64,000 nucleotides of DNA from Methyloversatilis universalis EHg5 (GTDB taxonomy: Bacteria > Pseudomonadota > Gammaproteobacteria > Burkholderiales > Rhodocyclaceae): contig NZ_KB900539.1 of assembly GCF_000378945.1 (NCBI RefSeq), positions 799,241-863,240 on the forward strand. Direction: 5' to 3'. A program made the position numbers and the translations under genes. The number at the start of each line of letters is the position of its first letter. Position 1 is the stretch's first letter. Under the pieces are notes generated by a model. The model ran no database searches. It saw only the letters and a program-made list of their open reading frames with translations, and was not told the DNA's origin. Below, piece by piece: positions 17,690 to 24,889 of this stretch.

Positions 17690-17704
17690 GCATACCGCGT
17701 GCCA
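17690..17704 (-). promoter_or_regulatory. Sigma-54 promoter (-24/-12) of the nit operon
   Basis: On the minus strand TGGCACGCGGTATGC has the invariant GG and GC exactly 10 bases apart and a perfect TGGCACG -24 element; only the first base of the TTGC -12 element differs. It lies 76 bases upstream of nitB in the right orientation, with transcription expected to begin near 17678. The Nit1C cluster of Pseudomonas has a sigma-54-dependent activator gene (nitA); none is seen here, so the activator must be elsewhere. Confidence 0.75.
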
Positions 17705-17718
17705 CACCCGGTCAGCGC

Positions 17719-17858
17719 GATGCGATCAAGATGCGATCAACCAGCGCACAGGCTGCTGCCGACGCCGGCAGACAATCCGGATCGTTCTGAAAACCCTTTT
17801 CAAAGCAGGGTCTTACCCGCCCTTTACGCACCGGAATGAAGCGTGTGCGTGCGATCAA
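17719..17858. repeat. TGCGATCAA repeats upstream of the nit promoter
   Basis: GATGCGATCAA occurs twice in tandem (17719-17729 and 17730-17740, one helical turn apart) and TGCGATCAA again at 17850-17858, with a related TGCGATCGG at 17872-17880. All lie upstream of the sigma-54 element as read from the minus strand. They are candidate sites for an enhancer-binding or nitrogen regulator; this is inferred from position and repetition only. Confidence 0.4.
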
Positions 17859-17867
17859 TGCACCCGA

Positions 17868-18788
17868 TCATTGCGATCGGCGGGCCGTCGTGCCGGCAGC
17901 CATGAAGGCGCCGCCGGACACGCAGAACAGGCCGGCCACCAGCCAGGGCGACAGCGCCTCGCCCAGCAGCGGCGCGGCGGCGACGCCGGCCAGCACCGGC
18001 ACCAGCGCCACCAGTGCGCCGGTGCGTTCGGCGCCCAGCACCTGAACCGCTTTCAGGAAGAACATCATGGCGACAATGGTGACGCCGGCGCCCTGATAGA
18101 GGCCGTGCACCGCCAGCATGACTGGCGGCACCTGGTCCAGCGCCTTGGGCAGCCACAGCAGATAGACCGGCAGGTAGAGCGCGGTCGAGGCGAGCGCGAC
18201 GAAGCGGGTGAGCGTCCAGGCGTCGTAGGTCACGTGCGCGGAGGCCTGCTGCTGCCATTTGCGCGCCAGCACGCTGTACACCGCCCAGGCCAGCGAGCCG
18301 CCGAGCAGCAGCAGGTCGCCGGTCAGCGTGCCGGGGCTGGGCCCGCCGTGGGCGTGGAATTCATGCACGCCGGCGAACGCGATGCCGAGCGCGATGCAGG
18401 CGAGTGCGACGATGCGCCGGCGGTCCGGTCGCGACCCGAGGATGCAGGCCGCGGCCAGCGCGACCAGGAAGGGCTGCATGCCGGGCAGCAGGATGGCCGC
18501 GTGTGCCGCCGGTGCGTACTTGAAGGCAGCGAACACGAACAGGCCGTAGATCAGGCCGCCCAGCAGCGCCAGCACCCACAGCCGGAGGTCACGCCAGGCG
18601 GTGCGCAGCAGGCCGCCGGAGAAGGGGAGCAGAAGCAGCGACGCGGTGCCCAGACGCAGCGCCAGCGTGTCCCACGCGGTCAGCGGGCTGCGGCCGGCGA
18701 GGCGGGACAGCAGGATGAAGCCAGTCCAGAGGGCGACGGTGCCGGCGGCGGCCAGATAGCCGCTGGTCCGGGAAGACGGGGCGGACAT
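17868..18788 (-). CDS. EamA-family (DMT) transporter
   Basis: A 306-residue membrane protein with about ten helices arranged as two EamA repeats (first around residues 10-140, second about 155-295, LLLGGSLAWAVYSVLARKW opening the second). Such DMT permeases export amino acids or metabolites; the substrate is not predictable. It lies upstream of the nit promoter region on the same strand, 253 bases from nitB, and probably forms its own transcription unit. Confidence 0.87.
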   Translation of the reverse strand: MSAPSSRTSGYLAAAGTVALWTGFILLSRLAGRSPLTAWDTLALRLGTASLLLLPFSGGLLRTAWRDLRLWVLALLGGLIYGLFVFAAFKYAPAAHAAILLPGMQPFLVALAAACILGSRPDRRRIVALACIALGIAFAGVHEFHAHGGPSPGTLTGDLLLLGGSLAWAVYSVLARKWQQQASAHVTYDAWTLTRFVALASTALYLPVYLLWLPKALDQVPPVMLAVHGLYQGAGVTIVAMMFFLKAVQVLGAERTGALVALVPVLAGVAAAPLLGEALSPWLVAGLFCVSGGAFMAAGTTARRSQ

Positions 18789-18896
18789 GCGAAGAAAGAC
18801 GCGAACGACAGGTGGCCCCGCAGTGTACGCGCCATCCTGTGCGGAACGGCGCGGGGCAGGCTGTGCCGGTCCGCGACTGTGCGGCGAAGCGGACCG

Positions 18897-20051
18897 TTAC
18901 AGCACCGGCTGGCGTCGGGTCCGGTGCTGGCCGCGTGCCTGGCGGTAGCGCTGACGCCAGTCGTCGGCCGACGCTTCCCACCACATCCGGTCGAAGGCGA
19001 GCGACAGGGTGGGCAGCAGGCCGGCGAAATAGTGTTCGGCCGCGCTGGGCCCTTCGCCCGCCACCGGCAGGCCGCCGAGCCGGCCGATGCGCAGCGCGTC
19101 CAGCCTTTCGGGCAGCGAGGGGTGGGTGTCCAGACTGCCGGCGTCCGAGCGCAGCAGGTGATCGAGGCCGGCCAGCGCTTCGCGCCGCACGAAGCCGACC
19201 TGCACACCCAGCCCCATTTCGCGGAAGGGGCGTACGCGCGGCCGGCGACGGTCGTCCGCCTGGTCCAGCACCCGCACCCAGTAGTCGTCGTGCAGGAAGC
19301 GGTCCTTCATCGCCAGTTCGATCAGCGCACCGGCCAGTGCCGGCGAGCCGACCGCACGCGCGGCGACCGCATCGGCCTCGAATTCGTCCAGTCGGGACAG
19401 CGCGACCGACTGTTCGAGGTCCAGCCGCGCCACCGGCGCCAGCAGCCAGAGCGCTGCACGGGCCACGGCGCTGCGGTCGCCGTCGATGCGGTCCACGCAG
19501 CGCAGCCACCAGGTGCGCAGGTGAGCCGACCAGGCGCCCGCGCCGTCGAGCTGGGCGGACAGATGGGCCAGTTCGTGCGCCAGTACCGCCGACAGCTGGC
19601 GCGCGGTCAGGCTGTGCGCGAGCGGGATGCCCAGCAGCAGCGTGGTGCGCATCGGCCCGAGCAGTCCCAGTGCCGGCCGGCAGACCACCGCGGCATTCAT
19701 GTCCGGCGTGATTACGATGCGGTCTATGCGGCGGGCGCCGAGCTGGGCACACAGGCGATCCACCCGCCGGCGCAGACCGGGTACACGGGATTCCGGCAGC
19801 ACGATGCCGGCGCCATCGGGCGGCGGCACCCACAGCCAGTACAGCAGGCGCAGCGCGACCGAGGCCAGCATGCCGGCCACCAGCAGATGCGGCAGGGCGG
19901 AGCGCGCGAACGGTGTGTGCAGCGGCGCCAGCGCAAAGCCCGACAACAGTGCACAGGCGACACTCAGCACGGCCAGCAGGCCGAGGCCGACAGCGGCACG
20001 GACGGCGAGGCGGATACGGAGCTGGGCGGCGCGCGGGGCGGTGGCGGACAC
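18897..20051 (-). CDS. M48-family membrane zinc metalloprotease
   Basis: A 384-residue protease with the zinc motif HELAH at residues 159-163 and the third ligand in EFEAD (223-227), preceded by two N-terminal membrane helices (about 15-42 and 52-75). M48 proteins degrade or quality-control membrane proteins (HtpX-like, Ste24-like). The start is GTG at 20051, since no ATG precedes the first helix. It is divergent from the hypothetical gene at 20292. Confidence 0.85.
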   Translation of the reverse strand: MSATAPRAAQLRIRLAVRAAVGLGLLAVLSVACALLSGFALAPLHTPFARSALPHLLVAGMLASVALRLLYWLWVPPPDGAGIVLPESRVPGLRRRVDRLCAQLGARRIDRIVITPDMNAAVVCRPALGLLGPMRTTLLLGIPLAHSLTARQLSAVLAHELAHLSAQLDGAGAWSAHLRTWWLRCVDRIDGDRSAVARAALWLLAPVARLDLEQSVALSRLDEFEADAVAARAVGSPALAGALIELAMKDRFLHDDYWVRVLDQADDRRRPRVRPFREMGLGVQVGFVRREALAGLDHLLRSDAGSLDTHPSLPERLDALRIGRLGGLPVAGEGPSAAEHYFAGLLPTLSLAFDRMWWEASADDWRQRYRQARGQHRTRRQPVL

Positions 20052-20291
20052 GATGAACAGGCGGGGGAATCGAAGCAGCGGCCCTTATACGCAGCCGCTT
20101 TCATATGCAGCAATCAGCCGAAAGCACTAATCCCGCCGCGGTGTTCAGCATGCGTCCGGGGAGTTTCCATGCCTCATGCGGCTGGCGCCGGAACCGTGAT
20201 GCAGTAGGCATTTGCGCGGGGGGCCGCAGAATAGACTGGGCCGTCGCTGTTTCAGGGCGCAGGCTGCCGCAAGCGCCCCTCATTCCGCATC
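20052..20291. other. Intergenic spacer between divergent genes
   Basis: This 240-base divergent spacer contains no ORF, tRNA or clear terminator that I can support. It must hold the promoters of the M48 gene and the hypothetical gene. Confidence 0.4.
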
Positions 20292-20783
20292 ATGGCCCTG
20301 CCGCTGTTCAAACCCGAATCTCCGCTGGCCGAAGTCGAACTGCTGCAACTGCTCGACCGAGCCGACCGTCAGGCCCGCGACCGGCTGCGCCGTTTCGGCA
20401 GCGTATGGCCTTTCGGCGCTTACGTCTGCCCGGCCGGTTATGTGCATCCGCTCGAATCCGACCCGGCCAATTACGCGCTGCCGAATTACCTGCAGTACGA
20501 AATCCTGCATGACCGGCTGGTCAACATGGCCTGGCGTGACCGGCTGATCGCCTACACGCTGGTGGCCGAGATCGCGCTGCCGGAAGAGATCGACCCGCGC
20601 CGCATGTCATCGCTGCGGGTGCATTTCGAATCGCCCGAACTGTCGGTCTACCAATACCGTCCGTTCACGCTGGCTCCCTGCCGGTCCGAGCCGCCGGATG
20701 CCGCCGATCGCCGGCGCATCCGTTTCCTCGAACCGGTGGTGACGCCGGCCGGCCGCCACGTGTTCGAGGCGGCAGGGCGCTGA
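20292..20783 (+). CDS. Conserved-looking hypothetical protein
   Basis: A 163-residue soluble protein rich in aromatic and charged residues (VWPFGAYVCPAGYVHPLESD, ALPNYLQYEILHDRLVNMAW). The coding pattern is convincing (GC-rich third positions, no competing frame), but I do not recognise the family. No signal peptide, helix or catalytic motif is seen. It precedes the UPF0126 gene by 42 bases, though that gene seems to have its own promoter. No strong ribosome site is visible before the ATG. Confidence 0.7.
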   Translation: MALPLFKPESPLAEVELLQLLDRADRQARDRLRRFGSVWPFGAYVCPAGYVHPLESDPANYALPNYLQYEILHDRLVNMAWRDRLIAYTLVAEIALPEEIDPRRMSSLRVHFESPELSVYQYRPFTLAPCRSEPPDAADRRRIRFLEPVVTPAGRHVFEAAGR

Positions 20784-20813
20784 GCCTGACGGCAGAAACC
20801 GGGGCGGACGCCC

Positions 20814-20819
20814 TAGAAT
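20814..20819 (+). promoter_or_regulatory. TAGAAT -10-like element just before the UPF0126 gene
   Basis: CTAGAATC lies only 6 bases before the ATG at 20826, so transcription would begin at or near the start codon and give a leaderless or nearly leaderless mRNA. No good -35 box is seen at 16-18 bases. The same hexamer precedes aroG, the glycerate kinase and the PP2C gene. Confidence 0.35.
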
Positions 20820-20825
20820 CGCCGC

Positions 20826-21455
20826 ATGCCCAGATTCCAGCTCATCATCGCGGCGATCGAATTCGCTGCCACGCTCGCCTTTGCGGTGTCCGGTCTGATT
20901 GAGGCCGCCCGCCGGCGCATGGACGTGGTGGGCATATTCGCGGTGGCTTTCATTACGGCCTTCGGCGGTGGCACCGTGCGCGACGTGCTGCTCGACCGGC
21001 GGCCCTTCTTCTGGGTCGAACATCCGGGCTATGTGTGGCTGGTGTTCGGGCTGACCGTGGTGGCCGCCCCCTGGCTGCACCGCCGGCGCGAGCGCTTCAC
21101 CGAACGCGCGATGATGCTGCCGGATGCGCTGGGTCTGGGGCTGTTCTCGGTCACCGGCGTCAGTCTGGCGAACGCGGCTGACATGCCGGCTTTCGTGTCG
21201 GTCATGATGGGCGTCATCACCGGCGTGTTCGGCGGGGTGATGCGCGACGTCATCTGCAACGAGGTGCCGAACGTGTTCCACGACCATCGTCCGTACGCGC
21301 TGTGCGCCTTCGCCGGTGCCTGGCTCTATCTCGGACTGGAAGCGGTGCAGGCACCGCCCCTGCTGTCGCTCGCGGTGTCGGTGGCGCTGATCGCCGGTCT
21401 GCGGCTGGCCGCGGTGCTCACCGGCTGGACGGTGCCGCGCTGGCCGCGCGACTGA
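20826..21455 (+). CDS. UPF0126/TRIC-type membrane channel protein
   Basis: A 209-residue protein with seven hydrophobic helices and the duplicated glycine signature of the family: ITAFGGGTVRDVLLDRRPFFW in the first half and ITGVFGGVMRDVICNEVP in the second. This is the prokaryotic trimeric intracellular cation (TRIC) channel family (YadS/YicG); related members have been implicated in glycine uptake. Role in this cell unknown. Confidence 0.92.
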   Translation: MPRFQLIIAAIEFAATLAFAVSGLIEAARRRMDVVGIFAVAFITAFGGGTVRDVLLDRRPFFWVEHPGYVWLVFGLTVVAAPWLHRRRERFTERAMMLPDALGLGLFSVTGVSLANAADMPAFVSVMMGVITGVFGGVMRDVICNEVPNVFHDHRPYALCAFAGAWLYLGLEAVQAPPLLSLAVSVALIAGLRLAAVLTGWTVPRWPRD

Positions 21456-21535
21456 AGACGGTCACGGGCCGGTTGCCGAAATCGGCTAGCATGCGCGGCG
21501 CATCCCACCCTTGCATTTGATATAGAGGATTTCGC

Positions 21536-22444
21536 ATGGCCGGAGCCAGTCTGCTTGCCCTGATCGACGATATCGCCAGCGTGCTGGACGATGTGTCGGT
21601 GCTGACCAAGGTTGCCGCGAAGAAGACCGCTGGCGTGCTCGGTGACGACCTGGCGCTGAATGCGCAGCAGGTGGCCGGGGTGAAGGCCGACCGCGAACTG
21701 CCGGTGGTGTGGGCGGTGGCCATGGGTTCGGTGCGCAACAAGCTCATCCTGGTGCCGGCGGCGCTGGCGATCAGCGCCTTCCTGCCGGCCGCGGTGACAC
21801 CGCTGCTGATGGTGGGCGGGCTGTTCCTGTGTTTCGAAGGCGTCGAGAAACTGGCGCACAAATTCCTGCACAGCGCCGAGGACGACGCGGCCGCCCACGC
21901 CGAACACGTGAAGGCACTGTCGGACGAACAGGTCGATCTGGTGGCGCTGGAACAGGACAAGGTGAAGGGCGCGATCCGCACCGATTTCATCCTGTCCGCC
22001 GAAATCATCGCGATCACGCTGGGCACCGTGGCCGACGCGCCTTTCGGCACCCAGGTCGCGGTGCTGTCGGGCATTGCCGCCATCATGACCGTGGGCGTCT
22101 ATGGTCTGGTGGCCGGCATCGTGAAGCTGGACGACGCCGGTCTTTACCTGAGCCGCAGCGCCTCGGGGGCCGTCCGTGCGCTGGGCCGGGGCATTCTGGC
22201 GGTCGCGCCCTGGCTGATGAAGGCGCTGTCGGTGGCCGGCACCGCCGCCATGTTCCTGGTTGGCGGCGGCATCCTGACCCACGGCATTCCGGCGCTGCAC
22301 CACGCCATCGCCCACCAGGCCGAAGCGCTCGGCGGCGTGGCCGGCGTGCTGCTGCCCTTTCTGGCGGATGCGCTGACCGGCGTGGTCGCCGGTGCGATCA
22401 CGCTGGCGGTGGTGCTGGGCATCAAGAAGATCAGGGCGGCGTAA
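21536..22444 (+). CDS. yedI: DUF808 (YedI-like) inner-membrane protein
   Basis: A 302-residue integral membrane protein opening with [20 protein letters not shown] and [20 protein letters not shown], the DUF808/YedI signature, followed by about six helices. Function unknown in the family. It has a 5' gap of 80 bases from the UPF0126 gene and converges on trhO, 45 bases away. Confidence 0.9.
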   Translation: MAGASLLALIDDIASVLDDVSVLTKVAAKKTAGVLGDDLALNAQQVAGVKADRELPVVWAVAMGSVRNKLILVPAALAISAFLPAAVTPLLMVGGLFLCFEGVEKLAHKFLHSAEDDAAAHAEHVKALSDEQVDLVALEQDKVKGAIRTDFILSAEIIAITLGTVADAPFGTQVAVLSGIAAIMTVGVYGLVAGIVKLDDAGLYLSRSASGAVRALGRGILAVAPWLMKALSVAGTAAMFLVGGGILTHGIPALHHAIAHQAEALGGVAGVLLPFLADALTGVVAGAITLAVVLGIKKIRAA

Positions 22445-22489
22445 CGACTGTCTTGCCGCTGCAACCAGCCTGCTGGGCTGGCTCGACCC

Positions 22490-23218
22490 TCAGGCCGCGG
22501 AACCGGACGCCGGGCTCAGGTCCGGCTTCAGCGCGCCGCGGTCGTCGAACACCACGCAGTCGCCGTGCCAGTGGGCACCGCCGATTTCCTCGAAATAGCG
22601 CAGGATGCCGCCGTCCAGCTGCCACACCTGATTGAAACCGGCCTTCTTCATGATGGGCGCGGCTTTTTCGCAGCGGATGCCGCCGGTGCAGAAGGTGACG
22701 ATGGGCGTGTCCTTCAGGTCGGCGTACTGTTCGAGCGCGGCCGGGAACTGGCCGAAGCTGTCCACGCCGGGGTCGAGCGCGTTATCGAACGTGCCCTTTT
22801 CGATCTCCCAGCGGTTGCGGGTGTCGATGATGACGAATTTGCGGCCTTCGTCGTACCAGCGCTTCAGCTCGGCTGGCGGCAGATAGGGCGCCGGCGTTTC
22901 CGCCGGATCGAAGCCGGGCAGGCCGACGGTCACGATTTCCTTCTTCAGGCGCACCCGCAGGCGCTTGAACGGCAGTGAATCCGAGTGGCTCCACTTCACG
23001 TCCATGCTGGCAAAGCGCGGATCTTCGCCCAGCGCGTCGAAAAAGCCGCGCAGATCGGCTTCGAGGCCGGCGAGAAAAATGTTGATGCCTTCGCTGGCCA
23101 GCAGCACGGTGCCGAGCAGGCTGCGTGACTGCGCCAGTTCCTGGATGTGCGGCCGCAGCGCCTCGCGGTCGGCGAGCTGCACGAAGCGGTAGGCGGCGGT
23201 GTTGGCGTAACGGTTCAT
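22490..23218 (-). CDS. trhO: tRNA uridine(34) hydroxylase TrhO (rhodanese fold)
   Basis: A 242-residue UPF0176/YceA protein. The N-terminal acylphosphatase-like part contains GTVLLASEGINIFLAG, and the C-terminal rhodanese domain has DTRNRWEIEKGTF and the active loop CTGGIRCEKAAP. TrhO catalyses O2-dependent 5-hydroxyuridine formation at tRNA position 34. The ATG at 23218 (MNRYANTAAYRF) is chosen over an upstream in-frame start that falls in the intergenic region. Confidence 0.93.
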   Translation of the reverse strand: MNRYANTAAYRFVQLADREALRPHIQELAQSRSLLGTVLLASEGINIFLAGLEADLRGFFDALGEDPRFASMDVKWSHSDSLPFKRLRVRLKKEIVTVGLPGFDPAETPAPYLPPAELKRWYDEGRKFVIIDTRNRWEIEKGTFDNALDPGVDSFGQFPAALEQYADLKDTPIVTFCTGGIRCEKAAPIMKKAGFNQVWQLDGGILRYFEEIGGAHWHGDCVVFDDRGALKPDLSPASGSAA

Positions 23219-23278
23219 CCCGCAATTATCCCGGCGCGGACGGCCGGGACTCAAGATGCAGATCAAGCGATGGGCGGA

Positions 23279-24253
23279 TCAGCCCAGCGCTTTCGACAGG
23301 TTGTAGACGCTGAGGCTGCTGATCAGCAGGCCGACCAGCACCAGCAGCGCACGGGCCGGCAGCGCGCGGCACAGGAAGGCGGCCAGCGGGGCGGCGAACA
23401 TGCCGCCGGCGACCAGACCGGCCACGGTGGCCCAGGGGGCTGCATCGATGAACAGCACGAAGGCGCCAGCGCTGGACACCGCGATGAAGAATTCGGCGAA
23501 GTTCACCGAGCCTATGGTGCGGCGCGGGTCGCTGCCGGCACCGACCAGGCTGGTGGTGACCACCGGGCCCCAGCCGCCGCCGCCCGCGGCGTCGACGAAG
23601 CCGCCGAACAGCGCCAGCTTGGCGACATGCTTCGGCTCCTGCGCCGGCTTGCGGCGATGGCGCCAGGCCTTGGCCAGCACGTACAGCCCCATCAGCAGCA
23701 GATAGCCGGAAATCCAGGGCTTGAGCTGGCTGCCGTCGAACTGTGTCACCACCAGCGCACCCAGCACACCGCCGATCACGCCTGGAATCAGCAGCTTGAG
23801 CATGAGCTTGCGGTCCACATTGCCCAGCCGGAGATGGGACAGGCCGGACAGGCCGGTGGTGAAGATTTCGGCGATGTGCACGCTGGCGCTGGCCACCGCC
23901 GGGCTGGCGCCCGAGCCGAGCAGGAAGGTGGTGGCGGAAATGCCGTAGGCCATGCCGAGCGCGCCGTCGATGCTCTGTGCGATGAAGCCCACCGCCGCCG
24001 CGTGCAGGAATTCGGACGAGGTGAGCACCTCGATCACCATGTGCAGCGCGGCCGACGGATCGTTCAGCGGCAGCCCGCGGCCGAGCAGGAACAGCGGCAG
24101 CGCCACCAGCACGAACAGCATGAACCAGGTGGCCACGGTCGCCAGCGGGTGCGCCTGCGCCTGGACGATCACCTGTTCCACCGGCGGCAGGCCGAGCGCT
24201 TCGTGTGCTTGCCCGACTTCGGTCTGGCGGGTGTCGATGTGGCGGATCTTCAC
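23279..24253 (-). CDS. TauE/SafE-family sulfite/anion exporter
   Basis: A 324-residue membrane protein with about eight helices and both family repeats: GFIAQSIDGALGMAYGISAT in the first half and FVDAAGGGGWGPVVTTSL in the second. TauE/SafE proteins move sulfite, sulfonates or related anions. A soluble N-terminus of about 35 residues precedes helix 1. The region upstream (24254-24475) is AT-rich and is the likely promoter. Confidence 0.9.
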   Translation of the reverse strand: MKIRHIDTRQTEVGQAHEALGLPPVEQVIVQAQAHPLATVATWFMLFVLVALPLFLLGRGLPLNDPSAALHMVIEVLTSSEFLHAAAVGFIAQSIDGALGMAYGISATTFLLGSGASPAVASASVHIAEIFTTGLSGLSHLRLGNVDRKLMLKLLIPGVIGGVLGALVVTQFDGSQLKPWISGYLLLMGLYVLAKAWRHRRKPAQEPKHVAKLALFGGFVDAAGGGGWGPVVTTSLVGAGSDPRRTIGSVNFAEFFIAVSSAGAFVLFIDAAPWATVAGLVAGGMFAAPLAAFLCRALPARALLVLVGLLISSLSVYNLSKALG

Positions 24254-24475
24254 GGCGGGTCGCTCGCTGGTTCAGGGAGCGCGCAGTCTAGTCAGCAATG
24301 CTTATCCAAAAAAGTGATATTTCGTTCTATGGATATGACCTGATCGGCTTTTTCGGCCACGCCGGCACGCACCGCCGGCGTCGGGGCGGTTGGAAGGCGG
24401 GGTGCAGTGCGGCGTTCGCGGGGAGGCATCGAGGCGTAAGCCTGCCCGGCGGAGAGGGGCGAGTCCTGGCCTGCT
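24254..24475. promoter_or_regulatory. AT-rich spacer upstream of the TauE/SafE gene
   Basis: No gene fits here. An AT-rich patch at 24300-24340 stands out from the GC-rich surroundings and carries an imperfect inverted repeat, TTATCC at 24302-24307 and GGATAT at 24331-24336, 23 bases apart. It is likely the promoter/operator of the exporter gene; the regulator (for example CysB-like) is a guess. Confidence 0.35.
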
Positions 24476-24865
24476 CTAGCGGTAGGGCCGGCGCCAGTAG
24501 CCCCAGGGGTAGGGCGGGTAGTAGGGGTAGCCGTACATCCACATGCGGTCGCGTTCGCGCATCGCCTCGCGCATGCGTTCGGTTTCGATCAGCGTCTGCT
24601 GCATGTAGTCGATCACTTCGTCCGGCACGCCGTCCTGCTTGAGCTGGGCCAGCTGCGACGCCTTGAGCGGGTAGAGGGCGCGGCTTTCTTCCAGACGCTG
24701 GATGATTTCGGCCGCCGGAATGCCGTCCTTCGCCATCTGCACGATTTCGTCGGTGGTGGGCGCGGGCGGGCGCGGCGGGGCGGTGACGCAGCCGCCGAGC
24801 AGCAGCGCCAGACTGGCAAGCAGCGCGGTCCGGATCAGGCCGCGGCGCAGAAGGTGGGTGGTCAT
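24476..24865 (-). CDS. Small lipoprotein with Tyr/Pro/Trp-rich tail
   Basis: A 129-residue lipoprotein: signal peptide of about 24 residues ending in the lipobox LLGGC (Cys26), Pro-rich linker, then a helical middle with two similar segments (EIVQMAKDGIPAAEIIQRLE and QLAQLKQDGVPDEVIDYMQQ). The C-terminus is strikingly aromatic (MYGYPYYPPYPWGYWRRPYR). The middle matches a motif seen in uncharacterised envelope lipoproteins. It sits 24 bases downstream of glnE on the same strand. No function is assigned. Confidence 0.8.
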   Translation of the reverse strand: MTTHLLRRGLIRTALLASLALLLGGCVTAPPRPPAPTTDEIVQMAKDGIPAAEIIQRLEESRALYPLKASQLAQLKQDGVPDEVIDYMQQTLIETERMREAMRERDRMWMYGYPYYPPYPWGYWRRPYR

Positions 24866-24889
24866 GCCGGACTCCTGTTCATATAGGGT

